This document shows positions 35,874-46,484 of a stretch of DNA of 64,000 nt, one piece after another; positions within the stretch are counted from its first letter, which is position 1; each line of letters starts with the position of its first letter. The notes under the pieces are model-generated. The model searched no databases, was not told the origin of the DNA, and saw only the letters and a list, made by a program, of their open reading frames with translations. The DNA is from Yamagishiella unicocca (taxonomy: Eukaryota; Chlorophyta; Chlorophyceae; Chlamydomonadales; Volvocaceae). Position numbers and translations under genes: made by a program. Where the stretch lies: the NCBI GenBank assembly GCA_003116995.1, contig BDSL01000106.1, positions 186,001-250,000 on the forward strand. Direction: 5' to 3'.

Positions 35874-38754
35874 CCGTACGCACGGATAAATTTGCCGGGA
35901 AGGAGCACAGTTGGCCTCCCAGGGACGGACCCAGACGTTGTCTGAGCACCGTTTTCGAGTCACTCACAATAGTACGTCCTATTCCCCGTTCGTAGGCTTG
36001 ATGTTGAATAAGGTTGTTAGGATGATGGACCATCCGAAGGATAATGTATCCTTTGGGTAAGCGGCTCCCTATTTCTATACGGCACAGTAAAGATGCTTCC
36101 CAACTTCCGGTTGACAGCCATCCCAATAGATATGCTGTGTCCGCAGTCATTGTGTAAAATAATGGTATTATATTTTTCATTTATATTTAAAGGTCGTTGA
36201 GGGACGGCTTGGCACGTCGCAGTTCGTCTGCCTGTCACGTGTCAGCCGCCGGAAGTAGGAGTCAAGCAACAAAGTTACCTATGAAACATTTTTCGGTGTA
36301 TATATGGAAGTCGGAATGCGGAGTGCCGGTGGTGGTCGCTCGAAATTATTAATAGCATAAGGTAATGACAATCAAAGCATAAACGCAACCTTGGTCGCCC
36401 AGGGAAAGGCAGCGGTGTGTTAGCGTCTGTATACAAGTTTACTTGCGGCTCGAGGCATGTGGGGGATGTTCGTTTTCCGGAAAACTCGTTCGGAGGAGGG
36501 TTTCGTGTGTGCGACAAGGTTCTGTCCATCTTGCGTGCGCATCCTTCAAACGGCTAATACTCGACACATTCCGCACATTAAAGGTGCGACCTGCAGCGTG
36601 TTTCGATTTGCTAATTAATTGTGTAACGCCGCACTTCAAACTACGTCCATTTTCTGTCCATGCTTACCGCAGCGCACCCTCCACCGGTGGCAAAGGAATC
36701 TGGATTATGGAGGTCCTACATGGTTCAGTCGAAGATCATCTGCTTTCACGTGGGACACGCGTGTCATGACGTACAACCGTTTTTTGCGCCATTGACTCTT
36801 CATGACGGCTTTGCGCCCAGCAAAGCCCTATGCCGTCGACTACTGCAGCGTTCTGATTTTTATGATTGATGCGTTCCATCCAAATGTCAGAACGAATATG
36901 AGCAGTTCGGTTTTGGGCGTTTTCACTAACCGTTCTCGCGGTGTGGTTTCAACATATCGACGTCCGCACCCTAGTCCGCAGGATCGCCATCCCTAATCAT
37001 TTTGTAGTAAATGCTGCATTAAATGCGTCCTTCATTACAAAAATTGTTGTGGTGCTCCTCCGAGCGTCGGGCGACGTCGCATGCCTGTCCAAGTCTCCTA
37101 TGGAGCCTTCCCAGTTGCGCTATGCTCTTCAGGGCCTCGTACAAGCTGAAGAAAGTTTCCAACTACGCAAAGAACCTTGCAACAATGCTTGTTGCCACGG
37201 ATTCCAACCGTCCGCGCCGTAAGTTTTTGGACGCGCGACAAATTATGCCGATTGAAAGATTAGGGCGTAGCTCATGGCAACATGGTGTCAGCAGGCAGCG
37301 GCCGCAGTGTTTTAAGACACCGGGTGCCGTCCCTGGTCGCAAACCGTACGTACGCGCTCGTCCGGAAGTCGTGAAGCCTGTCGCAATCTGAGTAAGTAAC
37401 TACAAGTCAAGAAGCAGCCGCCTTGCAACGTCATGTTATCGTACATAAGCAAATACTCGGCCATCATAAGTCTCCGCTGCCTCGCCAACATCATATACTG
37501 CCTTATGTGCGGCCAATGACCCCCTTTGACAGGCTTTGACCGACCCCTGGTCATTCGGCCGAAAAAACACTTTCGCGATTCCCAAAGCGCAATCGATAGC
37601 CCAAGGTGCGAAATGGACGAAATGCGATAGCGATCGCTGATCCACACCTTGCGTACGTCCGTAGCCCAAAGTACCGTGAGTCAGTCGCCCGGAAGATGAA
37701 GGTGCAGTCAGGTGCAATTGCGCGACTCCCTCAGCGCAATCGATAGCCCAAGGCACCCAAGGAGCAAAATGGTCGAAGTGCGATAGCAATAGCCAATCCA
37801 TTCCTTCTTTCGTAGGTCCCTCGCCCGAAATTTCGTGGATCCCGTCGCCCAAAAATGCAGTTTCGTGACTCCCCATGCGCAATCGATAGCCCAAGGTGCA
37901 TAATGGTCCAAACGCGATAGCAATTGCGATTCCATAATTGTTCTCGCAGGTCAGCCGTGCACAAGTAACGGAATCTTGCACATCCACGTCGCTGACTTGC
38001 GTTAACGGCACCATTGCGGCCTCATCACTTCCTTGCTTCGCTTTCTTTTTATCACACTACCCGCCTGATACCCTCGTGCCCCACGCTCGTGATGTTCCTC
38101 TGGCCCCCCTGTCACGGCCCTTCACCTCAAGGACCGATCTGGGAGCAGCATCACTGCTACGTTGCCCGGGCTTGAGGACAATGTAACAACTTATTAATAC
38201 GAAGTCTGGATAGGTTACAGGGACCCAATCACCTGTTCTCTTGGATACGTCTAGGCCCCCCGCGCGCTGCCCAACGCCACAAAGAGACCTATTAATGCAC
38301 GCTGGTCAGGCGTGCTTACGAGACACGAACACAAACGAGAAACAAAATCCCTCGGCTCCAATTAACCAGCTCACTGCAGGCTCGACCAAGGAGGTCCAGG
38401 TTAGCTTGAGCGTCGTTTGGCAGCTTTTTCCCGACCGCATTCCGATGAATGCGCACCGACCCTCGGAACGCATAAGCAGGTCCGATTTTTAGAACTTTCA
38501 TACGCACACACCTGGGTTTCTTGCGTTCCTCTCCACAGTCGAGTTCAACATCTTTATTTAACCCGCAAAGTCCACGTCGACAGCACGGCGCACTTCCCGT
38601 GGACTGGGAGGTTGCCATGCCGAGACCCACACGCGCACGCAGCTGTTCAAAGTTAAGCGTACGTGAGAAATGTACCTTGTACCTCATGCCTCACACGCAT
38701 GCGACCACGCCCTTGCCCCTGCCACTGGCGCCTGTCGGATGTCCGCAGCCCTCT
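35874..38754. other. intergenic region, no gene recognised
   Basis: About 2.9 kb between kinase B and the FKBP gene, both on the minus strand. It should hold the kinase B promoter and the FKBP 3' UTR (TTACA, i.e. TGTAA on the minus strand, near 38215). 36150-36200 is very AT-rich. Plus-strand open frames at 36443-36769 and 36941-37391 match no family I know. A roughly 145-bp triplicate lies at 37545-37960. Confidence 0.5.
37545..37960. repeat. triplicated ~145-bp repeat
   Basis: The 20-mer gcgcaatcgatagcccaagg starts at 37587 and 37877 and, with slight change downstream, at 37734, giving spacings of 147 and 143 bp. Sequence on both sides is also similar (cgcgattccc/gcgactccct upstream; cgaa(g/a)tgcgatagc downstream). 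Each unit has a palindromic centre, atcgat. Confidence 0.85.
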
Positions 38755-41700
38755 TCAGCTGTCCGCAGGAGGAGCCGTGTCAATGGCCAGAAGCTGGAGT
38801 TCGATGGTGAAGGTCTTTCCAGCTAGCATGTTGTTGGCATCCAGCTTGACATCCACATCGTCCATCTGCACGGTGGCCGGAGGAACGCACTGGTATCCTA
38901 TGGCTTCAAGGAGCACGCTACGGTGTACGGCGTCACGTGCCGCGAATGGTTTCGGAGGATGGTTTCGCTGAACCGGGTCGTGGCTCCATGCAATCTGTAA
39001 GCCACCTCGCTCCGCCTTTCCTTTAGATCAATCTCTTACCATACTTCGGCAGTCACCATCCCGGTGCAGATGCGCATTCGCCTGATGTAGACCCAGATGC
39101 CGATTGCTCCCCATGCTGTTGACGCTGACCCAGATTCAGCACGACTCCTACTGCTCAGCCCTCATGCTTTGGGGGCGGTCGCCGACCGAACAATCCGTGA
39201 ATGTGTTTTTCGCTGTCGGGTCACTTACTTCCAGAATAACCGCCATCGCGCCATTGGACAGCTCCACCACCAGGCCTGGTGCCAATCCACCTTGGCTGCA
39301 ATGCGATGGGGTGTTGCGACACAAAAGGGCAGACCCGGTGGGCCCGTTACGGATGCATGTAGATAATAGGCTCGACCTTACACCGCCAACACGAGGATAG
39401 CCGCGGTCACAGGATTGAGGGTAAGATGTCGGGGAGAATGCAGTGCCGTTTGTTCGCTATGTGTGGTTAACACTGCTTGCACGCTGGCACCCATTGCTTG
39501 CGTATTATTTAATGATAAGATGTTACCGGTACAGTACGTCGATTGTTGAAACGAGGGCGCGGTTTCCTAACTGCATTCTCTTTTCCCTATATACGTTACC
39601 TCGGATAAACGCACCGCTGTCTGATGGTCATTTGCTAAATATAAGGAGCAGTAAATATAAGGAGCAGCGTTGGCGGGAAACACGGTTTCCACCACAGCTT
39701 TCCAGCCGCCGCCTCAAGGGCCCTGTAACACCTATGTTAATCTCTACAAGACAATATGCCAAACTTGCTGTTCATAGGCTCTTTGTTGTAACCCTTCCCC
39801 GCTATTTCGGACGGGGTGCGCGTTTCGTTAGTGGTGCCTTCTTGACCTGCGTTCGCCCCGGCTAAAAGACGCCATGACATCTTATTATGACCATATGAAT
39901 TACGACAGCCCCTTTCCCCTCAGGCCCCGCTAAGTACGTTGCCGTCCGTGGTTTCTCGTGGCCCGGTCATGTCATCGTACGGCGAGGTATCGGTATGGGC
40001 TTTCTTGTCTTGGGCACTCCCGGGCTTTCGGACACCGTAACATCCACTAGCAATTGCGACAAATAAGTATAGATCCCACCCGTCGTCCGTCCATGGGCAG
40101 GCGGACGACCCCATGTGAGTAGCCTGTTTGACACTGTCCCAGGGGGGCTGGATGCCTCTGCTTTTCGTTTGCAGTTAATCCACGCACCCCCTTGCTGTCA
40201 ATGCGCCGACCCAACCCTGTTCCCCGGGGTCCCCGTGCGCCGCAAGCCGCACAGCGTGCGCTGCGGGCCATACATCAGACTGCCGCTTGATGCAACAAGC
40301 CCCTGGGCCCCCGGGAGGGGCCGACACGCCGCCAGTTTCTGCAGGAGAACCCAAGGTGCCGCAACTCACTTTTTGTAGCGCCCCTCCAGGCGCTGCACCT
40401 CGGGGTGGTCGCGGGGCACCGCGAACATAAGCTCGCGCTTCCAGTCGCCACCAGAAGCCTGAGGAAAGTACGTTGTCGGTGTCGGTGCGTTGCGCCCAGG
40501 GTATAAGCAGGGTGTATGGCGTGTGGGTAGTGGCTGCTGGGCTGAACGAGTATGTAGTCTCGGCGCACAGGAGCGCTGCAATAAGCAGTTGCTCGAAATT
40601 TCTGATATCCATGGCAGCAATGGGAAGGATAGCTGAAAAAACCATTCCTCAGCCGCAGGCGCCATCTTCACTTGCAACCTATGATGGCTTGCCGGTATGC
40701 AGAGCACCATTCGGCCCGAACCGCGGCGGAATATGGCTTACAACTGATAGCCGTTCGTTGTGCCTACCCGTCTATACCATGCTGCTTGCCGCAATTACCC
40801 TGCTTGCCGTAGACAGCGTCGATTATACAACGCCGTTGCACCGCCAAATAATGCGGCCCTGCCTGCCTCCCTTCCTTCCGCCCCCGTCGTTATGGCCTCC
40901 CAGCCCACCCCACACCCCACGAACCTCAAGGACAGTCGTATGCCCGACAGCCATGCCACGAACAGCTTCATCAAAGCCCTGACTCGATGCACCGAATGTC
41001 AGGGTCGGTAGGGAGGGCAGAGAGAGGGTTCCTGACCGACCAGCTATCAGAAAGTATACAGCAAGGCGGAAGGAACGTTTTCGGTTCATGAACCGCAGCC
41101 GTTAGGCACCGCGCTTTTGGTATGAATAACGATCGTTGCAAATGGCCTTGCCTATTGGTTCCAGCCAGCCCGGCCATCCCTTAGCTTCGAAACCAGCCTG
41201 CATGCGTTTCCTGGGCTTCACACCTGAAACAACCGGTTGCCCATCATGTCTCCGGCGCCAACTGCAGGAGGGCGCGGCAAGATTTTGGGTGGTTGCTGAT
41301 GGGAGCTGGAAGCTTTGGCGTACTAACAAGGCGCAGCGCCGCTTGCCTGCGCGCAGAGCCGCACCCCTGAAGGCACCGTCCTGCTCCCTTGTTACCACTT
41401 CCCTTCACCGTACCACCCTACCACCGTGAAACATCAAAGCCCATACTATACACGATCCTCCGACAGTGTACCTTCAAACGACAACGGCTCTTCCAAATCG
41501 GTCACTGATGACTGCAGCACCTGCTCAGCACGTAGAGTCCGTGAGCATCTGAAGCATGCATTCCGATTGCTTTCGCCTTCTTCGCACCTTGCCATCTTCA
41601 TCCCTCATAACGAAATGGACGCTGACAATGTCGCCAACGGCGGCATAGCGGACCACGTCGTCTGCATGAAGCGTTGGGAAAGGAATACCTTGCGCAGCGC

Positions 41701-41955
41701 CACTAGATGAATCTTGCACGGAAGAAGAATACCTTCAGTTGCGGTAGGTCGATTGCTGCACGAGGGTCTGCAACCCCGTACTCGGCCGCCTGGATGGCTG
41801 GCTGTCAGTGGGATCGAACTTAAGCTGCTGGTGGCGCAGAATGCAAGCTCGACAGCCCTCACTGGCCTGAGTATCCCACTATAAATACATGTTACTTCTT
41901 TTCGCTTCCTACACGTAACTGGTGCTGCAGCGCAGCGTTGTCCGACGACAAGCAT
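38755..41955 (-). CDS. SlyD-type FKBP peptidyl-prolyl isomerase, probable organelle form
   Basis: Eight exons join in phase to 234 residues: 41955-41733, 41661-41588, 41520-41472, 41261-41224, 40978-40925, 40458-40370, 39295-39229 and 38865-38755. The mature part reads as an FKBP with an insert-in-flap domain: GDIVSVHFVMRDEDGK, VLQSSVTDLEEPLSFE, VGAGDMMGNRLFQ, GFDEAVRGMAVGHTTVLE, LMFAVPRDHPEVQRLEGRY, PGLVVELSNGAMAVILE, and VKLDANNMLAGKTFTIELQL. The LDANNMLAGKT block is the SlyD-class signature. Such proteins catalyse prolyl cis-trans isomerisation and act as folding chaperones. The first 74 residues are rich in Ser, Arg, Ala and Thr with few acidic residues, suggesting a chloroplast (or mitochondrial) transit peptide; this first exon is less certain than the rest. 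Exon 5 ends at an unusual gttcgt donor. Confidence 0.9.
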
Positions 41956-42694
41956 GGAAGGCTGCGTATGCTATCGCAATTAACTTGCTTTCAGTTCACC
42001 TACGAAGTAATGAATGATAGTTTAGGCAATTTACGCCGATTGACGCAACCGAGTGCTGTGATCTCTTAGGTTCGCGCAAGGGGCTCCGAAACCTATAGAC
42101 CTTGCAATCCGGCTCGGAAACATTACATGCCACGTGGAGTTACTGTGGGCTCGCACGTAGTTGCCGTTTAGGTAGGCCCGTCCGTTCGCCGGCCAACTCT
42201 CGGTAACACGCTGGCACTTGCACATCACCCTAGCAAGCTTCTATACACGTGTCATCGTTGCTTCCACACAAACTAGCCGGTGCCAAAACGTATGTGAACG
42301 TGCATACTTCATGGGATCAGCGAACCTTCCACCTGAAACGTTACACACGTCCAAACTCGTGCCGTATTCCCTCACGCGCTGTTTACGGTAGTATCAGCTA
42401 CGGCTATTTAACGTCAACGGGCAATAAGACTGCAATCCCAACCATACCGCAGACAGCTGTGGGCAGCACCCATAACCACCGACACACAAATGCCCACCTG
42501 ACCTGCCGCCCAACGGAAGCTCATAAGATCCGGCAGTCCCTCACGATCCCGTGGGCATTTGCCATGACCCCCGCCCACCCCACAGCGCCCATCCTCGTGG
42601 TCCTTGCAACGGCCCCCCAAAGGACGTTGGCCGGCCCAGCTCTAGTCTGCGAGGTTCTTGAAGCGCGCGCCGTGTGCACTTTAAGCGGACACCC
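41956..42694. other. intergenic region, no gene recognised
   Basis: 739 bp between the FKBP start and the SPRING1-like stop. TTACA (minus-strand TGTAA) near 42341 could end the SPRING1-like transcript. The remainder is probably the FKBP promoter. A plus-strand open frame here (42249 onward) is antisense to the SPRING1-like last exon and not credible. Confidence 0.45.
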
Positions 42695-44370
42695 TCAGAC
42701 GCACGGACACAGCATCATATGGTACGCCTCGTGGTTGTTGCAGCCAAGCCGGGCGTTTCCTGGCGACTGCGCAAAGCACATGGCCGGCCGGTCGGGCTTT
42801 GGTGCGTTGCCGTCCACGTATGATGGCCCCAGCCCCGACACCAGCTCGCAGCCCGCCTCGCAGCCATGTTGCTCACGCAGCCGGTCGCAGCTGTTCAGCC
42901 AGCGAAGGTGGTCAGCGCTGCAGCGCTTTTTGCGCGCTGCACAGGCGGAGTCGCACGTCTCGTTCCTGTCTCCGGTCACGACCTCCACGCCACTTAGCGC
43001 ACCTGCCGGCAGTGGGTCGGAGAGCTGCGGACGGGACCACACGGGGGCGAGGGGCAAGGGCGGCGGGTAAGTGGGGAGGTGCCGGTACGTACAGATCTGG
43101 TTTAAACCCATGAACCTCAAGAGTGATGACCTCGGCTCTGGAACCTTACTTGCCGGGCTCGGTCATTCATGTACGTTAGAAGCCTTCAGCAGCTACATTG
43201 GAAGCCTTCAGACTGCCACCTCAACTCCACCCCGGTCCTCCCCGCCCAGTCAGCAAAGAAAGACACGGGACTCGACGGTGAGCATGACTAAACCTGGCAA
43301 TACCACCCACCATCGGCCTGCCCAGCTGGCTGAAACAATGATGCCGGGAGCTTATGTACGCATTCTCGTGTGCTGTGCTCCGGCTGTGGGTGCGGCATAC
43401 TCCCTTGCAGTACTCAAAGGGGTCGCTCCAGAAGCCACTATCTTTGTGGCGCGGTGACCTGCATACGTGGGTAGTGACGACGTCAGGACCTCAGCCAAAG
43501 GGGCCATGTAAGTAGGACAAGCGAGGGCGCCAAACACCAAGGTGGCACGCAGGTGCAGTGCGATGGGGCCGCCTCGAAGGGGAACTGTGGATAGAACCAA
43601 ATACCACATCAGGTCACAGGCTCCTTTTGTAACATATCAGATCAGCAAATGTCCACGGCGCCGGGCCCCCATCCACTCTGCAGGAACAGCTTTGGGCGGC
43701 TTGCCCTTGGAACAGCCCTGAGAACCACAAAGGCCTAAACTCGAAGTGCCCACTTGAATCAGGTACTACTGGGCGCTGTGATCCATTTTGCCATGCTCAC
43801 ACCTGAGAACTTGCTTGGCCAGGTTGACGGCGTCGTACTGCGGAGTCAGGCAGCACGAGACACACGCTTCATACTCAGAGCAGCAGCGGTCATCTTGATC
43901 GCATCTGTGAGCAGGGGCAACACGGCTCGTTGGCGCGGTGTGGCACTTGTGACCCGTGGGCGCAACCAACAAAGCTTACAGGCTGCAGTCGTATTGTTGG
44001 CCACTTGAGCAGCATCCTGTGGAGTAGTTCAATTCATTCCGCTTGCAGGCAACGCCGCGATCGTCGGCCACAGTATGCCTGCGCATTGCAGTGCAATAGG
44101 CAAGCTTGAACCGAATGCGTCTACTCAGCTGACGTCAACGCCGTAAGAATTTGTCTCCAAACTTTAACTTACAGGCCCTGCACCGTATTGCGGCACCTTA
44201 TCCCTTTCTCAGGCAGGTCCCTGCAAGTAGCAAGCGATGAGCGCAGGCCTCGAAGCTGACGCACTTTGCCAGGAACAGGATACAGTTGTACACCTGATAA
44301 AGAGACGGCGTTCGGAGTTGCTTCCTCGCCATAAAGCAACCAGCAGCACGAACAAGACAGCGGGTCTCAT
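42695..44370 (-). CDS. SPRING1: SPRING1/DUF2054-like secreted Cys-rich protein with extra C-terminal Cys module
   Basis: Six exons join in phase to 264 residues: 44370-44294, 44078-43980, 43904-43803, 43458-43294, 43137-43116 (22-nt exon) and 43024-42695. It begins with a signal peptide or anchor (MRPAVLFVLLVALW). The central part matches human C12orf49/SPRING1: GVACKRNELNYSTGCCSSGQ, DDRCCSEYEACVSCCL, DPFEYCKGVCRTHSRSTAHE and NAYISSRHHCF. In mammals SPRING1 is a Golgi protein needed for SREBP processing; its role in algae is unknown. The last exon adds a second Cys-rich module (ETCDSACAARKKRC, LRWLNSCDRLREQHGCEAGC, a final LCPCV) resembling the C-terminal Cys domain of MGAT5-type glycosyltransferases. 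The 22-nt exon linking the halves is the least certain part; without it, the last exon might belong to another gene. A plant or algal homologue should be luminal in the secretory pathway. Confidence 0.82.
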
Positions 44371-44880
44371 GTTATGCCCAGTCCTTCGGGGTTCCTTAGG
44401 GCTTTGCCTCAGGCCAGCCCTTTATACATTTTTCATGAATCACTGTATTTTCACTGCCGAAGTTGTCCAAGACGTAAGACAGAACAGCCGGTTCTCTGCG
44501 CACAACCTAGGTGCCAGCACGCCGACGAGATCTAAGCTACCGATTCTTCAGATAATGATCGGCTGCGTCTAAAAAGTTACAATCGTTGCACCCCGCGGTG
44601 GTTAGGGTCATCGTACTGTATCGTACCTACACACAGTTTCGACCTGGACCGTCGGCTTATGAAGACGGCCAACGAACGTCGTGCATGTGCGGCCAGGGTA
44701 CACGGGTTTCCACCGTCCTACAATGCGCTCTCACTTCATGAAACAGCGAATGACTATCCTGTCTGCGAAACCCCGCCTAGAAAGTGACAAGGTCTCGGAC
44801 AGCTGAAGCCTTTCGCCTCGATCATGTGCCATGACATTCTAGACGCAGAACGCCATGTGGGATGTTCTTCTCCCGTGCCC
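44371..44880. other. intergenic region, no gene recognised
   Basis: About 0.5 kb between the SPRING1-like start and the probable end of the co-chaperonin transcript. Probably the SPRING1-like promoter. Nothing else was recognised. Confidence 0.45.
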
Positions 44881-44885
44881 TTACA
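44881..44885 (-). other. TGTAA poly(A) signal for the co-chaperonin gene
   Basis: TTACA on the plus strand, so TGTAA on the minus strand, 223 nt after the co-chaperonin stop codon. Assigned by motif and position. Confidence 0.4.
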
Positions 44886-45107
44886 CCATTGCACAGCATG
44901 GCAAGACCAGTGCACCGTCGACACGCCCTGATGCCTTCGTCGATGTAAGCCGCTGCCATGTCCCTGGACGCTGTGGGGCACGACACCGCAACCGTCCAGC
45001 CTCGGGGCCAACATATAGATGTGTGACACGTAAACCGCCTGTCCGCCCTCTGGTACGCAAGACCGTTTCCAATCGCCCCAATGGCAATTCCATATCATGC
45101 TCCCATT

Positions 45108-46084
45108 TTACTCGAGCTTGCCCATGATGCTCTTCTCCGCAACGAACAGAATTTGGCCCTCCTTAACCTCCACCTCTGCCATGGCGTACTTTTGAAAGAC
45201 AACCACATCGCCTTTCGCCAGCGACAGGGTGACGTCGCTTCCCACAGCCAGTACCTAGGCATGTGGGCAAGGGCGGGGGTGCGCAAACGGCACAGCAATT
45301 TGGTGAAAAACACGACGACACACGGAGTTTGGGAGAAAGGGATGATTTAGCTTGCACGTGTGGGAGGGGAAATGGCAACGTACAAACGGCAAGAGGCATA
45401 TAATTGCACTTGGAGTAAAGAGATACTGGCTTTGCCACTATGGTGCGGTGCAACCCGAGAATACAGTTTCATGTCGCCAAAGTATCGCCCCGCCAGGTAT
45501 GAGGCTGGCACCACCCTCCACACTACATACCTCGCCGATATGAGCGTCGGAGTTGGGCTTTGGCGGGCCCTTCGGCAACAGAATGCCACCCGCTGTCCGC
45601 TGCAAGCGCAACAGCGGGAGACACATGCGGTCAGACATGCAGAGGGGTCACTCAAGTCCCGGGGAGCAACACACTCACCGCCTCCTCCTCCATAGGACGA
45701 ATCAGCACGCGATCGTGGATTGGCGTCATCTGCGTATATTGTATCATGGTTATAAGAGCCATACCACGTTATGACACGGCAAGCCCCAAAGCCTCTGAAC
45801 TTTTTGCGGCCGTGTTCACGGCTGAGCGCAAGTCGCTGAGTCTCCATGAGAAAATCTAACCTTCGTAATATCAAGTGACGCCTTCTCAGCGGTCACGGAA
45901 GCGGCGACGCGCACAGCATTCCTCCGCCCTACGAAAGACGCCGCAGCCGCAAAGGAAGTTTACTCGCACAGAGCCTCCTCTGGCCACACACAGCATCGAA
46001 AATACGACAATGATGATCTTTCTTGCCTGCAGATGGCCGCACAGTGCGGGTGCAGAGCTTGGAAGGAAGCGCAACAAGAGCCAT
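45108..46084 (-). CDS. CPN11: chloroplast co-chaperonin, GroES/CPN10 family
   Basis: Five exons join in phase to 130 residues: 46084-46027, 45928-45861, 45729-45679, 45599-45531 and 45254-45108. The first about 40 residues (MALVALPSKLCTRTVRPSAG, then AVRVAASVTAEKA) form a typical algal chloroplast transit peptide. The rest is one Cpn10 domain: PIHDRVLIRPMEEEA, the mobile loop start RTAGGILLP, HIGEVLAVGSD, GDVVVFQKYA, EVEVKEGQILFVAEKSIMGK and a final LE. It caps the CPN60 chaperonin in the stroma and helps fold proteins such as Rubisco large subunit. Intron 1 begins with a GC donor (gcaag). The single domain points to the CPN11 type rather than the double-domain CPN20/CPN23. It is divergent from the release factor gene. 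Confidence 0.93.
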
Positions 46085-46484
46085 TTTGTATCAAGCGTAG
46101 CTCTGAGCGATAAGCTGAGCGCTATTTACTACAACAAAATGAGATTTTAACACCACTTCGAGCTATGGGATAACGTGCAGGGCCAAGAGAAACTTCCAGT
46201 GGGCCGAAGCGCTCCGGAACCACCTTGTCGCCTTGGCCAATCCAGAGGGCGTCTCGCTCGAAATTTGTTTATTCGTCATCATAATTATGCTTACAGGTAC
46301 TTCCTTGCACCCCTGTGAGTCATTTGTGGGTTAGTTCTACCATGCGGGGTCAGGATTAACCGAAGAACGAAGGGGCCGTGAACGAATTTTACACAGCAAA
46401 AACCACCCATAGCAGCACTAAAATTATCATTAGCTTTTACTGCAGCCTAAAGATTGTGGGTGCCTCGTGGCTGTCACAAATAGC
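46085..46484. promoter_or_regulatory. bidirectional promoter region of co-chaperonin and RF1
   Basis: 400 bp between the start codons of two divergent, plastid-destined genes. The region is fairly AT-rich from 46260 to 46440. No heat-shock element or other site was identified with confidence. Confidence 0.5.

Noticed and set aside
36443..37391. Possible reverse transcriptase or transposase remnants
   Set aside because: I could find no catalytic motif or terminal repeats; the open frames are short and unrelated to any domain I know.
42249..43070. 273-codon plus-strand open frame
   Set aside because: Antisense to the Cys-rich last exon of the SPRING1-like gene, whose cysteine pattern and splicing are coherent.
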